Positions 38,162 through 45,872 of a DNA stretch of 64,000 nt are shown one piece after another. This stretch comes from Brucella rhizosphaerae (lineage in GTDB: Bacteria > Pseudomonadota > Alphaproteobacteria > Rhizobiales > Rhizobiaceae): NCBI RefSeq assembly GCF_002252475.1, contig NZ_NNRK01000034.1, positions 496,001 through 560,000 on the forward strand, given 5' to 3'. The notes below the pieces were generated by a model. The model had not been told where the DNA came from. It saw only the letters and a program-made list of their open reading frames with translations, and made no database searches. Position 1 is the first letter of the stretch. Every line of letters starts with the position of its first letter. Position numbers and translations under genes: made by a program.

Positions 38162-39589
38162 GTGTCCCAATCGCAAACGCGTCTTCTTGCTGATTTTCCT
38201 GTCTTCTTCCGTGTTTCGGAAGAGGTGGTCGTGATTGTTGGCGGTGGCGAGGAAGCGCTCAACAAAGCGCGTCTCGTGGCGCAGACCTCTGCTCGCTTGC
38301 GCATTATTGCGGAGGATGCAGAAGCGGCTCTTGTTGCTTTCATTGAAAACCATGGTGCGGAGCACGTAGAAGAAGCTTTTGAGCCTCGGCATCTTGTGGG
38401 TGCAAAGCTGGTTTTTGTCGCAACCGGCAATGAGGAACAGGATCGCGCGATTGCAGCATCCGTCAAAACGCAGAGAATCCCGGTCAATGTCGTGGATCGT
38501 CCCGCACTTTGTGATTTCCTGACGCCAGCCATTGTTAATCGCGCACCGATTGCAATCGCAATTGGCACCGAAGGCTCGGCTCCTGTTCTGGCGCAGATGG
38601 TGCGTGCACGTATCGATGCTGCCTTCTCGCCCCGTCTTGGTGAATTGGCGCACTATGCCGAGAGCTGGCGCCCACTGGTCGAAAAGCTTTTGCCAAAGGG
38701 TCTGGCACGTCGCAGCTTCTGGCGTGGTTTCTTTTCCGGCTCTGTTGCTCGCGCTGTTGAAAATGGCGACCGCGAGGAGGCGTACAAAGCTGCAAATGAA
38801 TTAATTGGACAAAGAGAACATGGCGCCGGTTATGTCTGGTTGGTTGGCGCTGGACCGGGTGCGGAAGACTTGCTGACATTGCGCGCGCATCGCGTTTTAA
38901 TGGAAGCCGATGTCATTGTGCATGATGCATTGGTTCCGGAAGGCGTAATCGCCATGGGGCGTCGCGATGCTGAACGCCTTGCCGTGGGTAAACGCAAGGG
39001 TTGTCATTCCAAGAGCCAGAACGAGATCAATGATCTGCTCGTGAGCCTCGGACGTGAGGGCAAGCGTGTGGTGCGTCTTAAGGCTGGCGATCCACTGGTC
39101 TTTGGTCGTGCAGGTGAGGAAATGGCTGCATTGCGTGCCGCTGGTATCGGTTTTGAAATTGTGCCGGGCATTACGTCGGCTTTTGCTGCTGCAGCCGATA
39201 TGGAGTTGCCGCTGACATTGCGCGGTGTCGCTTCCTCGCTGGTGTTCACCACCGGTCACGACATGGCTGGAGATGTGCTTCCCGGCTGGGCCAGGCTTGC
39301 AGTTTCCGGTGCAACAATCGCCGTCTACATGGGATCAAGCGTTGCAGCATCGGTCGCAAGCCGTCTCATCTCTGCGGGTCTGCATGAAGATACTGCGGTA
39401 GCTGTGATTGAGAATGCCAGCCGCAAAGATAAGCGGCTGTTCCATGGAACATTGAAAGACCTGCCTGTTCTTGAAGACAGAAAAGAGTTGTCCGGTCCGG
39501 TCATGGTTATCATCGGCGACGCCGTTGCAGGTGCCGCTATCGACAAGGCGCAAGCATTGGCGCGCAAGCCAATCCCCGTAGCCGCTTAA
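38162..39589 (+). CDS. cysG: Siroheme synthase (trifunctional)
   Basis: 475 aa, GTG start with AAGGA eight bases upstream. The N-terminal CysG_N domain (about 1-210) has the NAD-binding VVIVGGGEEALNKARLVA and acts as precorrin-2 dehydrogenase and ferrochelatase; the C-terminal SUMT domain (from GYVWLVGAGPGAEDLLTLRAHRVL, about residue 222) methylates uroporphyrinogen III using SAM. Product: siroheme for sulfite reductase CysI. First gene of a five-gene same-strand run (cysG, DUF2849, cysI, cysH, DUF934). Confidence 0.96.
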   Translation: MSQSQTRLLADFPVFFRVSEEVVVIVGGGEEALNKARLVAQTSARLRIIAEDAEAALVAFIENHGAEHVEEAFEPRHLVGAKLVFVATGNEEQDRAIAASVKTQRIPVNVVDRPALCDFLTPAIVNRAPIAIAIGTEGSAPVLAQMVRARIDAAFSPRLGELAHYAESWRPLVEKLLPKGLARRSFWRGFFSGSVARAVENGDREEAYKAANELIGQREHGAGYVWLVGAGPGAEDLLTLRAHRVLMEADVIVHDALVPEGVIAMGRRDAERLAVGKRKGCHSKSQNEINDLLVSLGREGKRVVRLKAGDPLVFGRAGEEMAALRAAGIGFEIVPGITSAFAAAADMELPLTLRGVASSLVFTTGHDMAGDVLPGWARLAVSGATIAVYMGSSVAASVASRLISAGLHEDTAVAVIENASRKDKRLFHGTLKDLPVLEDRKELSGPVMVIIGDAVAGAAIDKAQALARKPIPVAA

Positions 39590-39606
39590 GTTCAAGGAGT
39601 TTGGAA

Positions 39607-39909
39607 ATGGTTGTAAAAGTTCTCACCGCAAACCGGCTCATCGATGGACAGGCTGTGTGGCTCGGCGCAGACGGATCGTGGCAGGAAACCATTGATGGTG
39701 CGCTCGTTGCCCGTCATGCTGAGGCGGTCAGCGCTCTTGAAGAGGCGGGTAAGATCGCAGCCAAAGCCAATCTGGTTGTCGATGTGAATGTCATCGATGT
39801 CGAAGAGCGTGACGAAGGGCTTTATCCCATTCGCCTGCGCGAGCGCATTAGGCTTTCTGGCCCCACCATCATTACGCTTGGTCAACCAACGTTGAAGCAG
39901 GCCTCCTGA
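39607..39909 (+). CDS. DUF2849 family protein, sulfite-reductase partner
   Basis: 100 aa from the ATG at 39607 (AAGGAG upstream). The sequence VKVLTANRLIDGQAVWLGADGSWQETIDGALVA and VIDVEERDEGLYPIRLRERIRLSGPT matches DUF2849, a small alphaproteobacterial family found between cysG and cysI. No Fe-S or flavin motif is visible. The fixed position implies a role with sulfite reductase, perhaps in electron delivery or assembly, since no flavoprotein CysJ is encoded here; that is inference. Confidence 0.88.
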   Translation: MVVKVLTANRLIDGQAVWLGADGSWQETIDGALVARHAEAVSALEEAGKIAAKANLVVDVNVIDVEERDEGLYPIRLRERIRLSGPTIITLGQPTLKQAS

Positions 39910-39929
39910 TCTGAATATCGGAAGTAGAT

Positions 39930-41600
39930 ATGTATCGTTATGATGAATTTGACCGCGACTTCGTTGCGGCCCGTGTTGCACAGTTCAAGGATCAGGTTGA
40001 GCGTCGCCTTTCTGGCGAGTTGACGGAAGATCAGTTCAAGCCGTTGCGTCTGATGAACGGTCTTTATCTGCAATTACACGCCTATATGCTGCGTGTCGCG
40101 ATCCCCTATGGCACGTTATCGAGCCGACAGCTGCGCAGGCTTGGGTCGATCGCGCGCGATTATGATCGTGGCTTCGCGCATTTTACCACGCGTCAGAATA
40201 TCCAGTATAACTGGCCGGCATTGAAGGATGTGCCACAAATTCTGGAAGAGCTCGCGAGAGTCGAAATGCATGCGATCCAGACGTCTGGCAATTGCATTCG
40301 CAATGTGACGGCCGATCATTTTGCAGGGGCTGCGCACGACGAAGTGGCAGACCCGCGTCCCCTGGCGGAAATTCTGCGCCAGTGGTCGTCCCTGCATCCG
40401 GAGTTTTCATACCTGCCGCGTAAGTTCAAAATCGCGATTGTTGGTTCCGAGCATGATCGCGCGGCCATTCAGGTTCACGACATTGGCTTGCAGCTCAAAA
40501 AGAATGAAGCAGGTGAACTGGGTCTTGCCGTCTATATCGGTGGTGGACAGGGGCGCACGCCGATGGTTGCCAAGAAAATCCGCGACTTCCTGCCGCTTGA
40601 GGACATGCTGACCTATGTTACGGCAATTGTCCGCGTTTATAACCTCTACGGGCGCCGCGATAACAAATATAAGGCACGCATCAAAATCCTCGTGCATGAA
40701 ACGGGCGTTGAACCGCTTGTGGAGGAAATCGACGCCGAGTGGGAACAGATCCGTTACGGCGATCTGAAGCTACCGCAGCGCGATATCGACGCGATTGAAA
40801 GCTATTTCCGGATGCCGGACCTGCCGCAGCGTCCCGAGGGTTGGGAAGTTCTTGCTGTCACGCAGAAATCCGATGCGGATTTTGCGGCCTGGACCAAGCG
40901 CAATGTCACACCGCACAAGAACCCTGATTATGCTGTCGTTACGATTTCCTTGAAGCCGATTGGCGGCATTCCGGGTGACGCGAGCGCTGAACAGATGGAA
41001 CTGGTGGCGGATATCGCCGAAACCTATTCGTTCGATGAAATCCGCGTCAGTCACGAGCAGAACCTGGTTCTGCCACATGTGGCCAAGGCCGATCTCCCAG
41101 CAGTCTATGATCTGCTGCAATCAGACGGTCTGGTTACGGCGAATGCCGGTCTGATCACCGATATTATCGCATGCCCCGGCCTTGATTATTGTGCGCTTGC
41201 CAATGCACGCTCAATCCCTGTCGCGCAACGTATTTCAGAGCGCTTTGGCGATCAGCAGCGCCAGCTTGAAATCGGCGATCTTAAGATCAAGATTTCCGGC
41301 TGCATCAATGCCTGCGGTCATCACCATGTCGGCCATATTGGCATTCTCGGCGTCGAAAAGAAGGGCGAAGAACTCTACCAGATCACGCTTGGCGGTTCGG
41401 CTGACGAACACACTGCCATCGGTGACATTACGGGGCGTGGCTTTTCTTCGGAAGAAGTCGTCGATGCCATTGAAACTGTGGTCGATACTTATCTCGGTTT
41501 GCGGGAGAGCGGTGAGGAGACATTTCTCAATGCTTATCGTCGGGTGGGCATGGAGCCATTCAAACGCGCGCTTTATGGCGAGGTGAGCCGTGCTGCCTGA
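39930..41600 (+). CDS. cysI: Sulfite reductase hemoprotein (siroheme, 4Fe-4S)
   Basis: 556 aa nitrite/sulfite reductase. Two ferredoxin-like half domains (GTLSSRQLRRLGSIARDYDRGFAHFTTRQNIQYNWP) with the cluster-and-siroheme cysteines ACPGLDYC and ISGCINACGHHHVGHIG in the C-terminal half. It reduces sulfite to sulfide with six electrons. The lack of a CysJ gene suggests ferredoxin or another partner as electron donor. The 3' end overlaps cysH by 11 bases, giving coupled translation. Confidence 0.95.
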   Translation: MYRYDEFDRDFVAARVAQFKDQVERRLSGELTEDQFKPLRLMNGLYLQLHAYMLRVAIPYGTLSSRQLRRLGSIARDYDRGFAHFTTRQNIQYNWPALKDVPQILEELARVEMHAIQTSGNCIRNVTADHFAGAAHDEVADPRPLAEILRQWSSLHPEFSYLPRKFKIAIVGSEHDRAAIQVHDIGLQLKKNEAGELGLAVYIGGGQGRTPMVAKKIRDFLPLEDMLTYVTAIVRVYNLYGRRDNKYKARIKILVHETGVEPLVEEIDAEWEQIRYGDLKLPQRDIDAIESYFRMPDLPQRPEGWEVLAVTQKSDADFAAWTKRNVTPHKNPDYAVVTISLKPIGGIPGDASAEQMELVADIAETYSFDEIRVSHEQNLVLPHVAKADLPAVYDLLQSDGLVTANAGLITDIIACPGLDYCALANARSIPVAQRISERFGDQQRQLEIGDLKIKISGCINACGHHHVGHIGILGVEKKGEELYQITLGGSADEHTAIGDITGRGFSSEEVVDAIETVVDTYLGLRESGEETFLNAYRRVGMEPFKRALYGEVSRAA

Positions 41601-42369
41601 CACTGAATCCGATTTGGATCCCAATTCAGATCCGGTTGCAGAACAGCGCGCGGCTGCCGAAGCTCGTCTTCTTGAAGGAAGTCATGGAGCTTCATCTCCG
41701 CAGGAGGTAATTGCGCTGAGCACGCGCGAACTCTTTGAAGGACGCATCGCGGTCGTTTCATCCTTCGGAGCGGAGTCTGCCATTCTGTTGCACATGATCG
41801 CGCAAATCGATCCGGCGATGCCTGTTCTGTTTCTTGATACCGGCAAGCACTTTCGCGCAACACTCGACTATCGGCATGATCTCGCCGACCGGCTCGGCCT
41901 GACCGATGTGCAGGATATTTTGCCGATCGAGGAAAGTGTGAAGGCTGATGATCCGTTTGGCGCTTTGTCGATGACCGACAAGGATCGCTGCTGTTTTATT
42001 CGCAAGGTGGAGCCGATGGCACGGGCCGTGGCTCCGTATCGCGCATGGATGACAGGCCGCAAGCAATTTCAGGCCTCGACCCGCAATGCTTTGCCGATAT
42101 TTGAATCAGTTGGTCCGCGTATCCGCATCAATCCTCTAGCGCGTATGCGGTCGGAAGACTTGCTTGCCTACGCGCAAAAGCACGACCTGCCCGTCCACCC
42201 CCTGACGACACAGGGTTACCGGTCTATCGGCTGCATGCCTTGCACGCGGCCGGTGAGCGATGACGAAGATCAGCGCGCAGGACGCTGGGCAGGATCGGAA
42301 AAGACCGAATGCGGTATCCATCTGACTGGCCTTGCCGATAGCCTGAAGCGCATCCCGAAAAGTGTGTAG
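41590..42369 (+). CDS. cysH: Adenylyl-sulfate (APS) reductase, CysH type
   Basis: 259 aa, GTG start inside the end of cysI. PAPS-reductase fold with SSFGAESAILLHMI and FLDTGKHF. The cysteine pattern Cys134-Cys135 (DRCCFIRK) and Cys215-x2-Cys218 (IGCMPCTR) binds a 4Fe-4S cluster and marks the APS-using branch; Cys241 in ECGIHL is the catalytic residue. It yields sulfite. The last residues (RIPKSV) and the TAG stop are encoded by a family A repeat starting at 42347, so the C-terminus is a repeat-derived tail. Confidence 0.93.
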   Translation: MLPDTESDLDPNSDPVAEQRAAAEARLLEGSHGASSPQEVIALSTRELFEGRIAVVSSFGAESAILLHMIAQIDPAMPVLFLDTGKHFRATLDYRHDLADRLGLTDVQDILPIEESVKADDPFGALSMTDKDRCCFIRKVEPMARAVAPYRAWMTGRKQFQASTRNALPIFESVGPRIRINPLARMRSEDLLAYAQKHDLPVHPLTTQGYRSIGCMPCTRPVSDDEDQRAGRWAGSEKTECGIHLTGLADSLKRIPKSV

Positions 42370-42400
42370 CGGTTTTCGGTTAAGATGTGCGTGAAAAAAT
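42347..42400 (+). repeat. Family A repeat overlapping the cysH 3' end
   Basis: GCGCATCCCGAAAAGTGTGTAGCGGTTTTCGG and the GATGTGCGTG tail match 51115-51165. The cysH stop codon (42367-42369) is inside it. Confidence 0.8.
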
Positions 42401-42423
42401 AACCTTGGAGCTTTGGACCAGAA

Positions 42424-42948
42424 ATGAGTGAAACAACAGCTGAAACAAAACTCTGGTCCGAGCAAGGCTTTCGCGAAGACGACTATATTTTTGCCGATGA
42501 TCTGGAAGCGGCAGGCGATGCACCTGCGATCATCATTCCATTGGCGGTCTGGCTGGGGCTTGATGAAGAGCTGCGCCGTTCTTCCAACCGTCGTATCGGC
42601 GTATCGGTAACGCCCGGTGAAAAAATCGAACCTTTGCTGGATCATCTTGAAAGCCTGCCAGTCATTGCATTGCAGTTTCCGGCCTTCAATGATGGTCGCT
42701 CCTATTCAAAAGCCGAAGTTTTGCGCCGTGCAGGATTTGAAGGCGAATTGCGTGCGACAGGCGATGTGCTGATCGATCAGGCAGCCCTTATGCTGAGAAC
42801 TGGATTTGACAGCCTGCTGGTGACCAACAAGGTCGCGCAAAGCCGTCTTGGCGAGCAGCGTCTGGTCGATACGCCCGGTTATTATCAGCCCGGACGCGGG
42901 TCGGTGCAGCAGGAGGGCGGGTTCGCCTGGCGGCGGGTAAAGGCATAA
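42424..42948 (+). CDS. DUF934 family protein, sulfur assimilation partner
   Basis: 174 aa. IIIPLAVWLGLDEELRRSSNRRIGVSVTPGEKIEPLLDHLESLPVIALQFPAFNDGRSYSKAEVLRRAGFEGELRATGDVLIDQAALMLRTGFDS is the DUF934 pattern. The family travels with cysI/cysH in proteobacteria. No catalytic residue is evident; a role in sulfite reduction is inferred only from context. The TAA stop is inside GGCATAATCCGG, the beginning of a family C-like repeat. Confidence 0.88.
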   Translation: MSETTAETKLWSEQGFREDDYIFADDLEAAGDAPAIIIPLAVWLGLDEELRRSSNRRIGVSVTPGEKIEPLLDHLESLPVIALQFPAFNDGRSYSKAEVLRRAGFEGELRATGDVLIDQAALMLRTGFDSLLVTNKVAQSRLGEQRLVDTPGYYQPGRGSVQQEGGFAWRRVKA

Positions 42949-43040
42949 TCCGGCCTGAACGCAGCGAGGTCACTAAGATCATACTTCAGGTAAACTGCCT
43001 TAAAGCCGCGATGCGCCCAAAAGAGACAGGTGCTTTAAGA
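42942..43040 (+). repeat. Degenerate family C/D repeat after the DUF934 gene
   Basis: GCATAATCCGGCCTGAACGC ... AAGATCATACTTCAGG parallels the family C copies; the right part (GATGCGCCCAAAAGAGACAG, then GCTTTAAG) parallels the family D right half. Strongly diverged. Confidence 0.5.
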
Positions 43041-43088
43041 CTGGCTAAATCTCAGCAATCACCTTTTTGTGGTTTTGCTTGTCGGCTT

Positions 43089-43110
43089 GATGGGGTAGAT
43101 ACGCCCCATC
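43089..43110 (+). promoter_or_regulatory. Hairpin just before the Dabb gene ribosome site
   Basis: Arms GATGGGG / CCCCATC with an eight-base loop, ending about six bases before the GGAG of the next gene. It may shape the leader mRNA or be a repeat remnant. Confidence 0.35.
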
Positions 43111-43128
43111 AAGATTTGGAGACAAGAA

Positions 43129-43422
43129 GTGATCCGCCACATTGTTTTCTTCAGCGTCAAGCCTGATCAGGACGTTGAAATCGTCCGTAAAGGTTTGGAG
43201 CAGTTGGGCACCATTCCGCATTCCGACGTGTTTGAAGTTCTGCCGAACTCCAAGGTAGACCCGATGGGCAACGATATTGATCTCGTTGTCTATGCCGAGT
43301 TCAGGGACGAAGCAGCGCTTTTCGCTTTCAAGCAGCATCCAACTTACGACGCGACGACACAGCATGTTCGCCCTATGCGTGAGCTGCGGTTCTCCGCAGA
43401 TGTCGTAACTGACAAAGGCTGA
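43129..43422 (+). CDS. Dabb (stress-responsive A/B barrel) family protein
   Basis: 97 aa, GTG start after GGAG. IRHIVFFSVKPDQDVEIVRKGLEQL ... VYAEFRDEAALFAFKQHPTYDATTQHVRPMRELRFSADV is the dimeric A/B barrel pattern. Small cytoplasmic protein; members range from stress proteins to cyclases, so no reaction is assigned. It is followed by a P-loop kinase gene on the same strand. Confidence 0.85.
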   Translation: MIRHIVFFSVKPDQDVEIVRKGLEQLGTIPHSDVFEVLPNSKVDPMGNDIDLVVYAEFRDEAALFAFKQHPTYDATTQHVRPMRELRFSADVVTDKG

Positions 43423-43464
43423 CACACTCTGTCTGACCTGGTTCTTACAGAAGGTGGCTAGCAT

Positions 43465-43977
43465 ATGTTTATTGTATTTGCAGGCTTGCCGGGTGTTGGG
43501 AAAAGCACGATTGCGCATAAACTGGCGGGCCTTTTACCCGCCTTTTATTTGCGCATTGATACAATTGAAAATGCCATTGCGAGCTCCGATGCGCTTTCCA
43601 AGTCGGGAGTTCCGGGAGCCTCGGGCTATTTGACCGCTTACCGCCTGGCTGCGGAGAATTTGGCGCTTGGGCATATGGTGATTGCAGATTCCGTAAATTC
43701 TCTCAAAATTACGCGCGATGCCTACAGATCAGTGGCGATTGCCGCAAACGTTCCACTGACCGAAGTCGAAGTCATCTGCTCCGACGTCACTGAACACAAG
43801 AGGCGTGTTGAATCGCGCCGCGAAAAGTCTCAGGATAGAACTCAGCCGACATGGAATGATGTGCAATCCCGCCAGTATGATCCTTGGGAGAGGTCGCCTC
43901 TCGTGATCGATACGGCGCTGATCTCAGCCGATGAGGGCGTTGACATGATAATCGACGCATTGCGTAAGTTGGGCTAG
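43465..43977 (+). CDS. AAA/P-loop small-molecule kinase-like protein
   Basis: 170 aa. Walker A is FAGLPGVGKSTIAHKLAG at residues 5-22; RIDTIENAI and VIADSVNSLKITRDAYRSVA hold the expected acidic and base residues of zeta-toxin/chloramphenicol-phosphotransferase-like kinases. The substrate is unknown and no antitoxin-like gene is adjacent. Ends just before convergent ogt. Confidence 0.8.
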   Translation: MFIVFAGLPGVGKSTIAHKLAGLLPAFYLRIDTIENAIASSDALSKSGVPGASGYLTAYRLAAENLALGHMVIADSVNSLKITRDAYRSVAIAANVPLTEVEVICSDVTEHKRRVESRREKSQDRTQPTWNDVQSRQYDPWERSPLVIDTALISADEGVDMIIDALRKLG

Positions 43978-44010
43978 CCGGGCGTAAGTTACGCTGGCCG
44001 AAGTCCGCCG

Positions 44011-44601
44011 CTAATTTTCTATTGAGGGTCGGGCCTGTAATGGCAGGCCACCGAAGAGGTCTGGCTCTACCGATGTTCTGGCGCGCTCAATATTGAGAAG
44101 CCGTAATTTTGTAACTGTGCCGCCCGCAGCCGAAAACCCACCGACTTTGCCATTGGAACCCAGAACCCTGTGGCACGGTACAATAATCGGAAACGGGTTT
44201 TTGCCGAGTGCATAACCGACTGCTTGCGAAAGACTGACATCGCCCAGCCTTCGCGCAATTGCACCATAGGTGATGGTTTCCCCAGCTTTTAGTTCCAGAA
44301 GGATTTCGTAGACCCGGCGGTTGAGATCGGGGACCGAATCAAGCGCGAGTGGCGTCACGGAAAAATCCGGGTCGCCTCCCTCAAGGAGTACGCAAACCTT
44401 GTCGATGGCTTCTATGACGAATGAGGGCGGAGTGGAGACTTCTGTATCGGAAAACCGGCTTTTCAGCCTGTAGCGGGTTTCGTTTTCATCTGCGTCACCG
44501 ATTTCCACGCCGACGATTTTGTCTGCATGCCAAGCGATGCCGCAAGGGCCTATCGGTGTTTCAAATATGTTGAGACCAGACGATTCCATAACCGCAATCA
44601 T
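44011..44601 (-). CDS. ogt: Methylated-DNA--protein-cysteine methyltransferase
   Basis: 196 aa. The C-terminal domain has the alkyl-acceptor Cys143 in PIIVPCHRVLGSNGKVGGFS and the DNA-binding helix TITYGAIARRLGDVSLSQAVGYALGKNPFP. It repairs O6-alkylguanine by suicide transfer. An in-frame ATG at 44589 would shorten it by four residues. It lacks the Ada regulatory domain, so it is the Ogt type. Confidence 0.93.
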   Translation of the reverse strand: MIAVMESSGLNIFETPIGPCGIAWHADKIVGVEIGDADENETRYRLKSRFSDTEVSTPPSFVIEAIDKVCVLLEGGDPDFSVTPLALDSVPDLNRRVYEILLELKAGETITYGAIARRLGDVSLSQAVGYALGKNPFPIIVPCHRVLGSNGKVGGFSAAGGTVTKLRLLNIERARTSVEPDLFGGLPLQARPSIEN

Positions 44602-44814
44602 AACATGAGTTGGTGGCTTCTGTGAAAACGCTTGCGCGAAAGTCGCAACAATTGCAGCGAATGGCGCAGCGAAATGGTTGAAGAACGGCGCAAATAGTGA
44701 TTGTGTGAGAGTGACCCGCCAGTGACATGGTTATTTGCCATGTCTTTAAATGGCCAAATGATTGAGCGATATCTTCCGGCGCGCGCTTGGTGTGATCGGA
44801 ACGAGGAATTTTAG

Positions 44815-45060
44815 ATGGACGATTACGAACGCTATGCCACAGGGCTGATGATCGTTTTTGGTGCGCTGATCGTAGGCGCACTGATGGCAGCCAATCTTTA
44901 TCATGGCGACAAGCCGGGTTTTCTCTTTGCGCTGGGCGCTGCAGTGGTGGCGTGGTTCTCCGCTTTTGCTGTGCTTTTTGATAAGCCCCGCGTCTACGGT
45001 GTTATGATCGCCATTGCGATCGGACTGGTCGCGGCTTCGATCGGCGCTTTCGTAACCTGA
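44815..45060 (+). CDS. Small three-helix membrane protein, unrecognised
   Basis: 81 aa with three hydrophobic stretches (YATGLMIVFGALIVGALMAANLY, LFALGAAVVAWFSAFAVLF and VMIAIAIGLVAASIGAFV), no charges inside them, probably an inner-membrane protein. The start follows AGGAATTTTAG. No family was recognised. A terminator follows. Confidence 0.72.
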   Translation: MDDYERYATGLMIVFGALIVGALMAANLYHGDKPGFLFALGAAVVAWFSAFAVLFDKPRVYGVMIAIAIGLVAASIGAFVT

Positions 45061-45083
45061 TTTCCGAAGCGTAAAACATTATG

Positions 45084-45112
45084 AAAAAGCCCCGGATTGC
45101 CCGGGGCTTTTC
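45084..45112. terminator. Bidirectional terminator
   Basis: Stem AAAAGCCCCGG / CCGGGGCTTTT with a short loop between convergent genes. Confidence 0.88.
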
Positions 45113-45115
45113 TGT

Positions 45116-45538
45116 TTAGATATATGGCGAATAGCACTGGCGCCGTGGTCCATAATTGGGCTGGAATGTGTTGTCGTATGCGCGGTAGGAGCGGTAGCGA
45201 TTGTAACACCAGCGCACATGCGCATTGCCACCACGATACATCGGGGCTGACCGATAACGCGGCGGATGGCGATAGACCGGTGGCGGTCCCCAATGCGGAC
45301 GATAGTGTGGCCGGTAATGCCTGTAGCCATCGCGGTAACGCGGCGCAGGACGACGCCAATCGCGCCTATCTCCGCGATATTCGTAATATTGTACATTCTC
45401 GACCGGAGCCGTTACGCCGCTCGTTGTTGTGGGCGCTATCAAAGCGGATGGCTGAGCAGCATTGGCAGATGTTGCCGCTGGCATGCCAAACCCAAGCGCA
45501 AGACACGCTGCCAGTAAGGAAGATGCAAGCCTCTTCAT
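45116..45538 (-). CDS. BA14K family secreted protein
   Basis: 140 aa. Signal peptide [27 protein letters not shown]. The middle is rich in Arg, Tyr, Pro and His (repeated [17 protein letters not shown]-like units); the C-terminal BA14K domain is [20 protein letters not shown] then [11 protein letters not shown] with two cysteines likely disulfide-bonded. BA14K proteins of Brucella are immunogenic, lectin-like cell-surface proteins. Surface exposure here is inferred. Confidence 0.9.
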   Translation of the reverse strand: MKRLASSLLAACLALGFGMPAATSANAAQPSALIAPTTTSGVTAPVENVQYYEYRGDRRDWRRPAPRYRDGYRHYRPHYRPHWGPPPVYRHPPRYRSAPMYRGGNAHVRWCYNRYRSYRAYDNTFQPNYGPRRQCYSPYI

Positions 45539-45872
45539 CGGTTTCTCCCAAATATAGTGATTTCGCCTTTAACGTCACTAACAAGGATTTAGCTCCCGCA
45601 ATGTGGCGGGTAGGTGGCTGCGGAAGCTCACTTTTTCTTCCCTCTGGCAATAGTCGAGTGAAGGCAATTCGAAAGGTTCAACGCAAGTGTTCCGAATTGA
45701 CATAAAGATATGTTTATGTCATTAAGCGTGACTTGTGCGCTCGGGTTCATGCAGAATTCTTAAGCGTGCGTGATGTGAAGTGTTCTGCACACCGGAATAA
45801 ACGAAAACCCTTTGTGGATTTCGGGCGGTGTTGTAGCGATGAAGCGTATCTGAATACAGGCGGTAATCCCCT
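45539..45872. other. Divergent region between the BA14K gene and metH
   Basis: 334 bases with the promoters of both genes. It contains the SahR-like operator at 45699-45720. No repeat copy or gene is supported. Confidence 0.55.
45699..45720 (+). promoter_or_regulatory. Candidate SahR operator upstream of metH
   Basis: 22-base inverted repeat: left arm GACATAAAGAT, right arm ATGTTTATGTC, with one mismatched pair. It resembles the motif known for SahR, the ArsR-type S-adenosylhomocysteine sensor that controls methionine genes in proteobacteria, and lies 152 bases before metH. No sahR gene is in the window. Confidence 0.65.

Noticed and set aside
43465-43977. Zeta-toxin style toxin-antitoxin pair
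   Set aside because: The P-loop kinase has no antitoxin-like neighbour; the upstream Dabb gene does not fit.
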